64,000 nucleotides of DNA from Glandiceps talaboti (taxonomy: Eukaryota > Hemichordata > Enteropneusta > Spengelidae), in assembly GCF_964340395.1 (NCBI RefSeq), contig NC_135567.1, forward strand, positions 310,001 through 374,000, written 5' to 3'. Below the pieces are notes generated by a model. The model worked only from the letters and a program-made list of their open reading frames with translations. It was not told the origin of the DNA and did no database searches. This document shows, in pieces, positions 23,068 to 35,339 of the stretch. Position numbers and translations under genes: made by a program. Within the stretch, counting starts at the first letter, position 1. Each line of letters starts with the position of its first letter.

Positions 23068-26000
23068 TACCTTTAATCATTTCACTTTAATCATTTCACT
23101 GTACTAAATACCTTTAATCATTTCACTGTACTAAATACCTTTAATCATTTCACTGTACTAAATACCTTTAATCATTTCACAGTACTAAATGCCTTTAATC
23201 ATTTCACTGTAATAAATACCTTTAATCACTTCACTGTACTAAATACCTTTAATCATTTCACTGTACTAAATACCTTTAATCATTTCACTGTACTAAATAC
23301 CTTTAATCACTTCACTGTACTAAATACCTTTAATCATTTCACTGTACTAAATACCTTTAATCACTTCACTGTACTAAATACCTTTAATCATTTCACTGTA
23401 CTAAATACCTTTAATCATTTCACTGTACTAAATACCTTTAATCATTTCACAGTACTAAATACCTTTAATCATTTCACAGTACTAAATACCTTTAATCATT
23501 TCACTGTACTAAATACCTTTAATCATTTCACTGTACTAAATACCTTTAATCATTTCACAGTACTAAATACCTTTAATCACTTCACAGTACTAAATACCTT
23601 TAATCATTTCACTGTACTAAATACCTTTAATCACTTCACTGTACTAAATACCTTTAATCACTTCACTGTACTAAATACCTTTAATCATTTCACTGTACTA
23701 AATACCTTTAATCATTTCACTGTACTAAATACCTTTAATCATTTCACTGTACTAAATACCTTTAATCATTTCACAGTACTAAATACCTTTAATCATTTCA
23801 CAGTACTAAATACCTTTAATCATTTCACTGTACTAAATACCTTTAATCATTTCACAGTACTAAATACCTTTAATCATTTCACAGTACTAAATACCTTTAA
23901 TCATTTCACTGCACTAAATACCTTTAATCATTTCACTGTACTAAATACCTTTAATCATTTCACTGTACTAAATACCTTTAATCATTTCACTGTACTAAAT
24001 ACCTTTAATCATTTCACTGTACTAAATACCTTTAATCATTTCACTGTACTAAATACCTTTAATCATTTCACTGTACTAAATACCTTTAATCATTTCACTG
24101 TACTAAATACCTTTAATCATTTCACTGTACTAAATACCTTTAATCATTTCACTGTACTAAATACCTTTAATCATTTCACTGTACTAAATACCTTTAATCA
24201 TTTCACAGTACTAAATACCTTTAATCATTTCACAGTACTAAATACCTTTAATCATTTCACTGTACTAAATACCTTTAATCATTTCACAGTACTAAATACC
24301 TTTAATCACTTCACAGTACTAAATACCTTTAATCACTTCACTGTACTAAATACCTTTAATCATTTCACTCTACTAAATACCTTTAATCATTTCACTGTAC
24401 TAAATACCTTTAATCATTTCACTGTACTAAATACCTTTAATCATTTCACTGTACTAAATACCTTTAATCATTTCACAGTACTAAATACCTTTAATCATTT
24501 CACTGTACTAAATACCTTTAATCATTTCACAGTACTAAATACCTTTAATCATTTCACAGTACTAAATACCTTTAATCATTTCACTGCACTAAATACCTTT
24601 AATCATTTCACTGTACTAAATACCTTTAATCATTTCACTGTACTAAATACCTTTAATCATTTCACTGTACTAAATACCTTTAATCATTTCACTGTACTAA
24701 ATACCTTTAATCATTTCAATGTACTAAATACCTTTAATCATTTCACTGTACTAAATACCTTTAATCATTTCACTGTACTAAATACCTTTAATCATTTCAC
24801 TGTACTAAATACCTTTAATCATTTCACTGTACTAAATACCTTTAATCATTTCACTGTACTAAATACCTTTAATCATTTCACTGTACTAAATACCTTTAAT
24901 CATTTCACAGTACTAAATACCTTTAATCATTTCACAGTACTAAATACCTTTAATCATTTCACTGTACTAAATACCTTTAATCATTTCACTGTACTAAATA
25001 CCTTTAATCACTTCACTGTACTAAATACCTTTAATCACTTCACTGTACTAAATAACTTTAATCATTTCACTGTACTAAATACCTTTAATCATTTCACTGT
25101 ACTAAATACCTTTAATCATTTCACAGTACTAAATACCTTTAATCATTTCACTGTACTAAATACCTTTAATCATTTCACTGTACTAAATACCTTTAATCAC
25201 TTCACTGTACTAAATACCTTTAATCATTTCACTGTACTAAATACCTTTAATCATTTCACTGTACTAAATACCTTTAATCATTTCACTGTACTAAATACCT
25301 TTAATCATTTCACTGTACTAAATACCTTTAATCATTTCACTGTACTAAATACCTTTAATCATTTCACAGTACTAAATACCTTTAATCATTTCACTGTACT
25401 AAATACCTTTAATCATTTCACAGTACTAAATACCTTTAATCATTTCACAGTACTAAATACCTTTAATCACTTCACTGTACTAAATACCTTTAATCACTTC
25501 ACAGTACTAAATACCTTTAATCATTTCACAGTACTAAATACCTTTAATCATTTCACAGTACTAAATACCTTTAATCACTTCACAGTACTAAATACCTTTA
25601 ATCATTTCACAGTACTAAATACCTTTAATCATTTCACTGTACTAAATACCTTTAATCATTTCAATGTACTAAATACCTTTAATCATTTCACTGTACTAAA
25701 TACCTTTAATCATTTCACTGTACTAAATACCTTTAATCATTTCACTGTACTAAATACCTTTAATCATTTCAATGTACTAAATACCTTTAATCACTTCACT
25801 GTACTAAATACCTTTAATCATTTCACTGTACTAAATACCTTTAATCACTTCACTGTACTAAATACCTTTAATCATTTCAATGTACTAAATACCTTTAATC
25901 ACTTCACTGTACTAAATACCTTTAATCATTTCACAGTACTAAATACCTTTAATCATTTCACTGTACTAAATACCTTTAATCATTTCACTGTACTAAATAC

Positions 26001-26244
26001 CTTTAATCATTTCACTGTACTAAATACCTTTAATCATTTCACTGTACTAAATACCTTTAATCACTTCACTGTACTAAATACCTTTAATCATTTCAATGTA
26101 CTAAATACCTTTAATCACTTCACTGTACTAAATACCTTTAATCATTTCAATGTACTAAATACCTTTAATCATTTCACTGTACTAAATACCTTTAATCATT
26201 TCACTGTACTAAATACCTTTAATCATTTCACTGTACTAAATACC
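23068..26244. repeat. 27-bp minisatellite, about 118 copies
   Basis: Very uniform 27-bp units of TACCTTTAATCATTTCACTG plus TACTAAA. The main polymorphisms are CACTGTAC/CACAGTAC/CAATGTAC and ATCATTTC/ATCACTTC. The first unit is irregular (CTTTAATCATTTCACTTTAATC). Stops occur in the repeat, so it is non-coding. Confidence 0.98.
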
Positions 26245-26306
26245 AATAAATAATAAATATGCAGTGTTCTAAAAAAAGATTTCTTACTCCCAATCTGCTG
26301 GTTGGT

Positions 26307-26632
26307 GAAAATACCGCCAATGGCTTTGTAGCACAACTGTACAGTTTTTAAAAATATTTATCCATATGCTATAGTCCATGCTAACAATAGGTGTTCATTT
26401 GCTGAATAACTATCCAGTTGCCTATCCAACCATGTTGCTATCTTTACGATAAATGTTATCATTTGGCTGTTGCTATGGGCATGGTCATGTTGTTAGATAT
26501 ATTTGCATACATTTGTGTATGTTTTTGTTCCCTTGTGTATGAATTCCTGATATTGTCTTTGCAATATACGTGATCATTTGGCTGTTGCTATGGGCGTGGT
26601 CTTGGTGCTAGGCAAATTTACATACATTGTTT

Positions 26633-26666
<34 letters not shown>

Positions 26667-26720
26667 TGTCGGGCGATCCCTATAGCACTACTGAACCTCA
26701 GTTCAGCTGTGCTGAAAAAC
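26307..26720 (+). mobile_element. Dispersed family A, copy 1
   Basis: Begins GAAAATACCGCCAATGG and aligns with 35340-35972. It then carries two modules of roughly 115-130 bp centred on TTGGCTGTTGCTATGGGC(A/G)TGGTC, then an AC microsatellite (26634-26664), then a conserved tail GATCCCTATAGCAC ending in a hairpin (26684-26713) and a short A-rich end. There is no ORF, so it is non-autonomous. The plan (unique 5' block, tandem modules, microsatellite, terminal hairpin) resembles Helentron-associated elements such as DINE-1 and the bivalve pearl elements. That class assignment is inference. Confidence 0.8.
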
Positions 26721-27069
26721 AAAACAAACTTGTGATATTGGATGAAAATAGAGCATACTTATTAACAATTGAAATGTGAGAATGTTATAGCAGTGACATT
26801 TACTAACTCACATGTTTTTATTTCATTTTAGTATCTTACCAAACTTTAGTTATATTCACACATCAACTTAAAAGTTGGTTATTTTTTTAATCTCCATAAT
26901 ATCAAATCAAAATTAAATTACAATGTGAGTAAAGATTTATACTCTTGATTTCCTGGAAAACTTAAATTCAAATCTTTCATGATTTTTCACATTTTCTGCT
27001 TAATTTTGTAATAAATTGACCAAATTACTGTGGTCATATTGAAAAAACTGTGTCGATCTTTGAGAGAAA
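26721..27069. other. AT-rich spacer
   Basis: About 350 bp of AT-rich single-copy sequence; nothing recognised. Confidence 0.55.
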
Positions 27070-27215
27070 CAGCTGTGGCAGTAAAAGTTTAGTCACATTG
27101 CAGTACAACAGTGTACCTAACAGCTGTGATTTGGTGGTAAAAGTTTAGTCACGTTGCAGTACAACAGTGTACCTAACAGCTGTGATTTGGTGGTAAAAGT
27201 TTAGTCACATTGCAG
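27070..27215. repeat. 56-bp tandem repeat, about 2.7 copies
   Basis: Copies start at 27070, 27121 and 27177 and share CAGCTGTG, GGTAAAAGTTTAGTCAC and GTACAACAGTGTACCTAA. The first is 5 bp shorter and the third is incomplete. The unit holds the dyad GTACA-ACAG-TGTAC. Confidence 0.92.
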
Positions 27216-27436
27216 ACACCACATTATAGCTATTAAACTGCCTTCATTGTCTCTTTACAATGATAACTAGTCAATAAAGCTGACATACAGTACTCATTAA
27301 TTTCAATTCATGATTTATTTTGAAATCAACCATCTCAAATATGGCCAACCTCCAGTCAGCGTTACTATAGCTACACCATTCTTTACTCATAAATGTCGGC
27401 TGTTGATTTGATAGCACAATAACAACCAGAAGTTTA

Positions 27437-27535
27437 CAAGTTAGGGCTAGAACAAGAGACAGGTCATTGCAAGTTAGGGCTAGAACAAGAGACATGTCAT
27501 TGCAAGTTAGGGCTAGAACAAGAGACAGGTCATTG
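27437..27535. repeat. 33-bp tandem repeat, 3 copies
   Basis: Copies at 27437, 27470 and 27503 share AAGTTAGGGCTAGAACAAGA; a single base (CAGG/CATG) separates the middle copy. A minus-strand 93-codon frame crossing it only reads the repeat. Confidence 0.95.
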
Positions 27536-27932
27536 CACAGTGAACAGATCACCTAATTCAAATCAAAAAATTGTTGAGTTAATGAGAAGGACAGGTTAGA
27601 TAATAACTTACAACTATCCTTTAACTTTTCTTTTGTCTGAAAACAATGCTGTTCTCAGCCAACTATAAACAATCTGTCTGGGAAATCTTTTTATCTTTTT
27701 TCTCTTGAAAGGAAATCAATAGTGTTTTTTAGTGCCCTCTTTTTATTCTTTTCTCACTTTTTGTTTTTGCAAGGTTATGTAGCCTGTCATTGTTTTCGCT
27801 CTTTTGCTGTTGTCTTTACAATTTATAGATGCATTGAAAAAATTTCAATGGGACATTCTGGTTTGGTTACTAAACTTTTTTTTAAACATATGTTTCTTTT
27901 TCTTTTAGATGTTAGACACTCTGAATGACAGC
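27536..27932. other. T-rich spacer
   Basis: T-rich plus strand with a 68-codon frame from a non-ATG start at 27722. It is hydrophobic because of the T-runs; no gene is supported. Confidence 0.5.
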
Positions 27933-28219
27933 ATGATTGGTTATAAAGTATTTGATAGTAGGGACAGTCTGGTTTGGTATTATGATTGGTTATAAAGTAT
28001 TTGATAGTAGGGACAGTCTGGTTTGGTATTATGATTGGTTATAAAGTATTTGATAGTAGGGACAGTCTGGTTTGGTATTATGATTGGTTATAAAGTATTT
28101 GATAGTAGGGACAGTCTGGTTTGGTATTATGATTGGTTATAAAGTATTTGATAGTAGGGACAGTCTGGTTTGGTATTATGATTGGTTATAAAGTATTTGA
28201 TAGTAGGGATAGTCTGGTT
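27933..28219. repeat. 49-bp minisatellite, about 6 copies
   Basis: Near-identical 49-bp units with GATTGGTTATAAAGTATTTG and GGGACAGTCTGGTTTGG. Only the last copy differs (GGATAGTCTGG). This indicates a young expansion. Confidence 0.96.
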
Positions 28220-28883
28220 TAGCCTTGAAATGACATTTTTGTTCATTTTTAACTGTTCCTTTTACTTTCAAATATTCATCGTTTGCACAAGCACTGCATC
28301 AAGTAAGCAAACTACTAGATGACATTTGACATGGTATATTGATCTAATCATATATGGAAGTGATCTCCATGACCTTTGACCCACACATAGCTTAAAAGCT
28401 TAGTACCATCTTAATTCTGTAGTACATTACTACTAAACTGACTGAAACCAATCTGTTGGGTTTTCTACATTTGTATTTTATAATAAATTGTAAAGTTATT
28501 TTGGTATCACACAAACATGAAAATACTTTTCTTTTAATCACAAAATATGGAAATACATGTAGATAGTTATGATTCTGGTTTTGATGATGTAATCTAACAG
28601 TTGGTGAAAATATGGGATATATTAATTTGTTTCATCAGTGAATAGAATGCTAATGAAAGACAAGGTCACAATTGTTGTATTCTAGTCTCATGTCTCATCC
28701 ATTCTAATTGAGTCACAGTGTCACATGAAAATGACGGATGTTGTTATATGATCTTAATACATGGTATAAATATACTATCTTTCATTCTTCATCAAATACT
28801 GGCATATTCACTTGATTTCTGTCGGTTTATGTAAATTACCTTCAATTTATTTGAGACTAAAATCACTTTTATAGAACCATATA
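28220..28883. other. AT-rich single-copy spacer
   Basis: About 660 bp without recognisable genes or repeats. Confidence 0.55.
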
Positions 28884-31800
28884 CATGTACATTGTGTTAG
28901 TTTACTTCATGTACATTGTGTTAGTTTGCTTCATGTACATTGTGTTAGTTTACTTCATGTACATTGTGTTAGTTTACTTCATGTACATTGTGTTAGTTTA
29001 CTTCATGTACATTGTGTTAGTTTACTTCATGTACATTGTGTTAGTTTACTTCATGTACATTGTGTTAGTTTACTTCATCTACATTGTGTTAGTTTACTTC
29101 ATCTACATTGTGTAAGTTTACTTCATCTACATTGTGTTAGTTTACTTCATGTACATTGTGTTAGTTTACTTCATCTACATTGTGTTAGTTTACTTCATGT
29201 ACATTGTGTTAGTTTACTTCATGTACATTGTGTTAGTTTGCTTCATGTACATTGTGTTAGTTTACTTCATGTACATTGTGTTAGTTTACTTCATGTACAT
29301 TGTGTTAGTTTGCTTCATGTACATTGTGTTAGTTTACTTCATGTACATTGTGTTAGTTTACTTCATCTACATTGTGTTAGTTTACTTCATGTACATTGTG
29401 TTAGTTTACTTCATCTACATTGTGTTAGTTTACTTCATGTACATTGTGTTAGTTTGCTTCATGTACATTGTGTTAGTTTGCTTCATGTACATTGTGTTAG
29501 TTTACTTCATCTACATTGTGTTAGTTTGCTTCATCTACATTGTGTTAGTTTACTTCATGTACATTGTGTTAGTTTACTTCATCTACATTGTGTTAGTTTG
29601 CTTCATCTACATTGTGTTAGTTTGCTTCATGTACATTGTGTTAGTTTACTTCATCTACATTGTGTTAGTTTACTTCATGTACATTGTGTTAGTTTACTTC
29701 ATCTACATTGTGTTAGTTTACTTCATGTACATTGTGTTAGTTTGCTTCATGTACATTGTGTTAGTTTACTTCATCTACATTGTGTTAGTTTACTTCATGT
29801 ACATTGTGTTAGTTTGCTTCATGTACATTGTGTTAGTTTGCTTCATGTACATTGTGTTAGTTTACTTCATGTACATTGTGTTAGTTTACTTCATGTACAT
29901 TGTGTTACTTTACTTCATGTACATTGTGTTAGTTTACTTCATCTACATTGTGTTAGTTTGCTTCATGTACATTGTGTTAGTTTACTTCATCTACATTGTG
30001 TTAGTTTACTTCATCTACATTGTGTTAGTTTGCTTCATCTACATTGTGTTAGTTTGCTTCATGTACATTGTGTTAGTTTACTTCATCTACATTGTGTTAG
30101 TTTACTTCATGTACATTGTGTAAGTTTGCTTCATGTACATTGTGTTAGTTTACTTCATCTACATTGTGTTAGTTTACTTCATCTACATTGTGTTAGTTTA
30201 CTTCATGTACATTGTGTAAGTTTGCTTCATGTACATTGTGTTAGTTTACTTCATCTACATTGTGTTAGTTTACTTCATGTACATTGTGTAAGTTTGCTTC
30301 ATGTACATTGTGTTAGTTTACTTCATGTACATTGTGTTAGTTTACTTCATCTACATTGTGTTAGTTTACTTCATGTACATTGTGTTAGTTTGCTTCATGT
30401 ACATTGTGTTAGTTTACTTCATCTACATTGTGTTAGTTTGCTTCATGTACATTGTGTTAGTTTACTTCATGTACATTGTGTTAGTTTGCTTCATGTACAT
30501 TGTGTTAGTTTACTTCATCTACATTGTGTTAGTTTACTTCATCTACATTGTGTTAGTTTACTTCATCTACATTGTGTTAGTTTGCTTCATGTACATTGTG
30601 TTAGTTTACTTCATCTACATTGTGTTAGTTTACTTCATCTACATTGTGTTAGTTTACTTCATCTACATTGTGTTAGTTTACTTCATCTACATTGTGTTAG
30701 TTTGCTTCATGTACATTGTGTTAGTTTGCTTCATGTACATTGTGTTAGTTTACTTCATGTACATTGTGTTAGTTTGCTTCATGTACATTGTGTTAGTTTA
30801 CTTCATCTACATTGTGTTAGTTTGCTTCATGTACATTGTGTTAGTTTACTTCATCTACATTGTGTTAGTTTGCTTCATGTACATTGTGTTAGTTTACTTC
30901 ATCTACATTGTGTTAGTTTACTTCATCTACATTGTGTTAGTTTACTTCATCTACATTGTGTTAGTTTACTTCATGTACATTGTGTTAGTTTACTTCATCT
31001 ACATTGTGTTAGTTTACTTCATCTACATTGTGTTAGTTTACTTCATGTACATTGTGTTAGTTTACTTCATCTACATTGTGTTAGTTTACTTCATCTACAT
31101 TGTGTTAGTTTACTTCATCTACATTGTGTTAGTTTACTTCATGTACATTGTGTAAGTTTGCTTCATCTACATTGTGTTAGTTTACTTCATCTACATTGTG
31201 TTAGTTTACTTCATGTACATTGTGTTAGTTTACTTCATCTACATTGTGTTAGTTTACTTCATGTACATTGTGTTAGTTTACTTCATCTACATTGTGTTAG
31301 TTTACTTCATGTACATTGTGTTAGTTTACTTCATCTACATTGTGTTAGTTTACTTCATCTACATTGTGTTAGTTTACTTCATCTACATTGTGTTAGTTTA
31401 CTTCATGTACATTGTGTTAGTTTACTTCATCTACATTGTGTTAGTTTACTTCATCTACATTGTGTTAGTTTACTTCATGTACATTGTGTTAGTTTACTTC
31501 ATCTACATTGTGTTAGTTTACTTCATCTACATTGTGTTAGTTTACTTCATCTACATTGTGTTAGTTTACTTCATCTACATTGTGTTAGTTTACTTCATGT
31601 ACATTGTGTTAGTTTACTTCATCTACATTGTGTTAGTTTACTTCATCTACATTGTGTTAGTTTACTTCATGTACATTGTGTTAGTTTGCTTCATGTACAT
31701 TGTGTTAGTTTACTTCATCTACATTGTGTTAGTTTACTTCATGTACATTGTGTTAGTTTACTTCATGTACATTGTGTTAGTTTACTTCATCTACATTGTG

Positions 31801-31962
31801 TTAGTTTACTTCATCTACATTGTGTTAGTTTGCTTCATCTACATTGTGTTAGTTTGCTTCATCTACATTGTGTTAGTTTACTTCATGTACATTGTGTTAG
31901 TTTACTTCATCTACATTGTGTTACTTTACTTCATCTACATTGTGTTAGTTTGCTTCATGTAC
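28884..31962. repeat. 24-bp minisatellite, about 128 copies
   Basis: Unit CATGTACATTGTGTTAGTTT plus ACTT. Four substitution types dominate: ATGTAC/ATCTAC, TTAC/TTGC, GTGTTAG/GTGTAAG and TTAGT/TTACT. With almost no indels over 3 kb, one plus-strand frame stays open for 1,031 codons (28926-32021), reading the octapeptide LLHVHCVS, and a second frame reads a hydrophobic FMYIVLVY repeat broken by TAA in the GTGTAAG variants. The long frame starts at TTG, has no signal or domain and ends in AT-rich sequence. I annotate it as satellite DNA. Confidence 0.97.
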
Positions 31963-32117
31963 TTTTTTTCAGAAATTTCATCTCTTTACAATTTTCTTGC
32001 AAATGTTCACTTTATTTTTAACAAGCTGTTATATAGACATTTCCATTACTCTGACACTAAAATTGATAAAAACTAATAAAATTTGCAACAAAATTGATAA
32101 ACTTCATTTGTACAGTG
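31963..32117. other. Short spacer with splice-acceptor-like start
   Basis: The 24-bp array ends directly in a T-tract followed by CAG (31961-31972, ACTTTTTTTCAG), which resembles a 3' splice acceptor. No plausible exon follows, so I give it little weight. Confidence 0.3.
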
Positions 32118-33054
32118 TTGATTACTACACTTAATTCTAGTTGATTACTACACTCTACAAATAAGTTATTTCTAGTTCATTACTACATTGTACAAATAAG
32201 TTAATTCTAGTTCATTACTACATTGTACAAATAAGTTATTTCTAGTTCATTACTACATTGTACAAATAAGTTATTTCTAGTTCATTACTACACTGTACAA
32301 ATAAGTTATTTCTAGTTCATTACTACATTGTACAAATAAGTTATTTCTAGTTCATTACTACATTGTACAAATAAGTTAATTCTAGTTCATTACTACACTG
32401 TACAAATAAGTTATTTCTAGTTCATTACTACATTGTACAAATAAGTCATTTCTAGTTCATTACTACACTGTACAAATAAGTTATTTCTAGTTCATTACTA
32501 CATTGTACAAATAAGTCATTTCTAGATCATTACTACACTGTACAAATAAGTCATTTCTAGTTCATTACTACACTGTACAAATAAGTTATTTCTAGTTCAT
32601 TACTACATTGTACAAATAAGTCATTTCTAGTTCATTACTACATTGTACAAATAAGTCATTTCTAGTTCATTACTACACTCTACAAATAAGTCATTTCTAG
32701 TTCATTACTACACTGTACAAATAAGTCATTTCTAGTTCATTACTACATTGTACAAATAAGTCATTTCTAGTTCATTACTACACTGTACAAATAAGTTATT
32801 TCTAGTTCATTACTACATTGTACAAATAAGTCATTTCTAGTTCATTACTACATTGTACAAATAAGTCATTTCTAGTTCATTACTACACTGTACAAATAAG
32901 TCATTTCTAGTTCATTACTACACTGTACAAATAAGTTAATTCTAGTTCATTACTACACTCTACAAATAAGTCATTCCTAGTTCATTACTACACTCTACAA
33001 ATAAGTTATATCTAGTTCATTACTACACAGTACAAATAAGTTATTTCTAGTTGA
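32118..33054. repeat. 35-bp minisatellite, about 27 copies
   Basis: Units share TTCATTACTACATTGTACAA and ATAAGTTATTTCTAG. Variants are CATTG/CACTG/CACTC, GTTAT/GTCAT/GTTAA and GTTCATT/GTTGATT (the last at both array ends). The first copy is truncated. Non-coding. Confidence 0.97.
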
Positions 33055-33147
33055 TTTCACAATTCATATGGTAACCATGCCATGCAATTAATTCCATATT
33101 ATTTTCATGCATAGTGTTGATAATGAAGTACATATGAGATTTGCCAT

Positions 33148-33171
33148 CAGTCAGTCAGTCAGTCAGTCAGT
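33148..33171. repeat. (CAGT)6 microsatellite
   Basis: Six CAGT units in uninterrupted tandem. Confidence 0.97.
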
Positions 33172-33596
33172 GTCCATAATTGCACTACAGTATTTGGATT
33201 AACACCAGGTGGCATATGGAATTACAAACAGTGATGCTCAACTGTTTGTTTGTCAAAGAAACCACATTTGAGCATAAATTTCCATCTAGATTGACAATTT
33301 AAAGAGACTAAGGGATGATTGTGCAATGTTGTGGTACAAGCTCAATAAACGAACTTCATGCTGGTGAAGTAGACACTAAGTCTTGTAAGCCAGAAACTCC
33401 ACAGCTTGTACAATTTTCTGAAGACAAAGTTCACCACCCTTGTGTCAGAAAGGATTTGGAATGAACGAAGTTGGCAATTATTAAAGGAGTACATTTTCAC
33501 AGATTCCTGGCTTGTTTTTTTAACTACCTTTCCTGCTGTCATATGAAAACCTTTAAGGCACCACAAACAATGTGGTAAATGATGTGGTTGGTGTGT
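33172..33596. other. Single-copy spacer
   Basis: About 420 bp, no recognised gene. A minus-strand frame of 74 codons (33342-33566) has no identifiable domain. Confidence 0.5.
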
Positions 33597-33681
33597 GCAA
33601 CATCATACATTGGTTTCCCTTGGGCATGTGAGTACCACCCAACACAGATAGTCCCTCAAGGAAACAGATATATGATGTTGC
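33597..33681. repeat. 85-bp imperfect hairpin
   Basis: The arm 33597-33624 (GCAACATCATACATTGG, TTTCCCTTGGG) pairs with 33653-33681 (CCCTCAAGGAAACAG, TATATGATGTTGC), leaving a 28-nt loop. About 28 paired positions with a few mismatches and one bulge. The size resembles a small RNA precursor or a foldback repeat; with no sign of transcription, it is only a structure. Confidence 0.65.
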
Positions 33682-33699
33682 CCTGTGATCAGTCAAAAT

Positions 33700-33935
33700 G
33701 AGTATTATGACCAACTCTTAATCTAAACACCATTACAAACATTCACTCCAAATTTCAGCCCAATCAGCTGAGCATAGTTTTGGCATTTTAGATTTTTCAC
33801 CAAAAAATACAAAACCTCATTTGAATAAGACAGATGCAGTCATCATGTCATCAACAATTCTTTATCTCAAAAACTCTAAGAATGTTCCTACCAAATTTCA
33901 GCCCAATGTGCCAAATAGTTTTGGAGTTTAAAGTG
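33700..33935 (+). repeat. Degenerate module repeat, 2 copies
   Basis: CCAAATTTCAGCCCAAT occurs at 33748 and 33891 (143 bp apart), each followed by an ATAGTTTTGG(A/C) block. Related modules (CCAAATATC, CCAAGTTTCAGACTCATTGACC with TTTTTGAG) occur at 45,100-45,900. I recognise this as the kind of degenerate modular interspersed repeat common in marine invertebrate genomes, probably linked to family A or a sister family. Confidence 0.5.
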
Positions 33936-34070
33936 TATGTACATAGGTTTCCAAAGTTTCCGACTTTTGCCTGCAAATGACGTAGTTTTCATAGATGATT
34001 AAAGATTTGTATGACATTTTTGACAAAAGTACGATATTAAGAGCAAAAAATTGATTTTTTTTGGAAAAAT
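33936..34070 (+). repeat. Inverted-repeat arm, left (family C)
   Basis: About 135 bp whose reverse complement recurs at 36221-36363 with about 80-85% identity by eye. It shares TAGGTTTCCAA, GCCTGCAAATGAC and GATTAAAGATTTGTATGACA, and ends in TTGATTTTTTTGGAAA. Either the inverted ends of a roughly 2.4-kb element (33936-36363) or two independent insertions in opposite orientation. Confidence 0.8.
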
Positions 34071-34093
34071 TCCGGAAACTGCCGAAGTTGTTT

Positions 34094-34351
34094 ATGTCCG
34101 ATTACATAACAAGCGATACCGAATCTAGTGGAACCACATTCGACTATTTAGAAGTCGAAATTGACAATGACAACAATACATGCAGTACTAGTGATGACGA
34201 AGAAGATGTGGTATTGGGGGATGCTTGTATTGTACCATATATGTATGAACCACAACCACAACCATGACTACAGCCAAACAACAATCCCCAGCTGCAGATG
34301 GTCATTGATGGTGGCAACGATGTCATTGTCGACAGACTAAATAATACTGAC
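34094..34351 (+). pseudogene. Decayed 5' exon resembling P2X7-receptor C-terminal-like family
   Basis: From ATG at 34094 the frame reads an acidic start (MSDYITSDTESSGTT, then TSDDEEDVV), then DACIVPYMYEPQPQP. An in-frame TGA (34265-34267) follows, after which the same frame stays open to a TAG at 34350-34352, ending VIVDRLNNTD. From memory, an acidic N-terminus, a PYM(F/Y)EP motif and then R-L-x-N-T-D-W just before a Cys-rich segment is the opening of the invertebrate multi-copy family with the P2X-purinoceptor-7-like intracellular domain. A GTAAGT donor overlaps the end (34352-34357), so an intron could begin there. I could not find the Cys-rich continuation downstream. The TGA makes it a pseudogene unless the gene model or base is wrong. 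It sits between the arms of the family C inverted pair. The family call is inference. Confidence 0.4.
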
Positions 34352-34357
34352 TAGTAA

Positions 34358-34959
34358 GTTATGATAATAAAAAATAGATATTTTAAATTAGCAGATGAAG
34401 GAATAAATTGGTCAAAAGTAGTTGTCGCATTGAGATCATAACACCGTAATAGTAGTACTATTCTTAGTGGGGTTATATCAACTTACTGACTATCTGACTA
34501 CATAGTGTGTGTATGTACGCTAACTGTGTTTGAACCACCATTCATATACACCCGTACTTCATGTGAACATCTATGTAATTGAAGGTCTGATCGGTTGTTA
34601 GTCTTTAAAGGATTTTGTGAAATCATCATTACCAGAAAAAATTAGAATACTTCAGGAATGGCCAAATAATTTATTGACGGTGAGCACTGAACATAAACTG
34701 CGTTCCAGGGTAGCAGGGCGAGGTCTACCGCTAGAGCACCCAGTTCCGCACGACATGTGACTAGACACGCTCCGGAGAACACGCTAGTATAGACAGCCCG
34801 ACGAACCTCTGGCTCTGTTTTCACCCTCAGTCACATCCAACTGCTCTCAAACTTGTGAACAAAGAATTAAATTTTGCATTTATAAATGACTGGTCTTCAT
34901 TCACTGACAAGGAAACCAAAGTCATACAATAAGGTCATGAATATGTCTAAAAGGAAATA
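34358..34959. other. Spacer, no continuation exon found
   Basis: Contains a CG-richer patch at 34,680-34,860 with a 60-codon minus-strand frame that I cannot assign. I looked here for a Cys-rich second exon of the P2X7-like gene and did not find one. Confidence 0.4.
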
Positions 34960-35065
34960 CACTGTACTATAGTACGTATGCACTGTACTATAGTACGTAT
35001 GCACTGTACTATAGTACGTATGCACTGTACTATAGTACATATGCACTGTACTATAGTACGTATGC
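34960..35065. repeat. 21-bp palindromic tandem repeat, 5 copies
   Basis: Five copies of 21 bp, each containing the perfect 12-bp palindrome GTACTATAGTAC followed by GTATGCACT. One copy has ACAT for ACGT. Confidence 0.96.
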
Positions 35066-35339
35066 ACGTTTTGTTTTTGTTATTTATCAGGCTAGTAGGT
35101 AGACATTGCTATCGCAAGTAAAAATTTCCATTATGTGGTACCAGCTCGTAATGTTATACGAGTATGTTCTTTGAAAGTGTAATTTATATTTCTTATCTGG
35201 TAAAATAACTTTCAATTCAATTCAACATTAGGAATCGTAATCACAGCCAACAAAAGAAACGTCATCGCTGCCAGTGTCGTAATATAGTACCGTGACCAGG
35301 ACGCAACATCTTATCATTCATGATCCGAAGTCAATTTTT

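Noticed and set aside
27437-27535. TTAGGG in the 33-bp repeat as interstitial telomere
   Set aside because: Only one TTAGGG per unit, inside an unrelated 33-bp sequence; no run of telomeric hexamers.
31961-31972. T-tract plus CAG after the 24-bp array as a splice acceptor
   Set aside because: No convincing exon follows; AT-rich sequence makes such strings common.
28926-32021. 1,031-codon plus-strand frame (LLHVHCVS repeats) as a giant repeat protein
   Set aside because: The 24-bp unit is a multiple of three without a stop in that frame. There is no ATG start, signal or flanking domain, and a second overlapping frame is also open for hundreds of codons.
34642-34824. GC-richer minus-strand frame as next exon of the P2X7-like gene
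   Set aside because: Wrong strand relative to the P2X7-like exon and no Cys-rich or family motif visible; no domain recognised.
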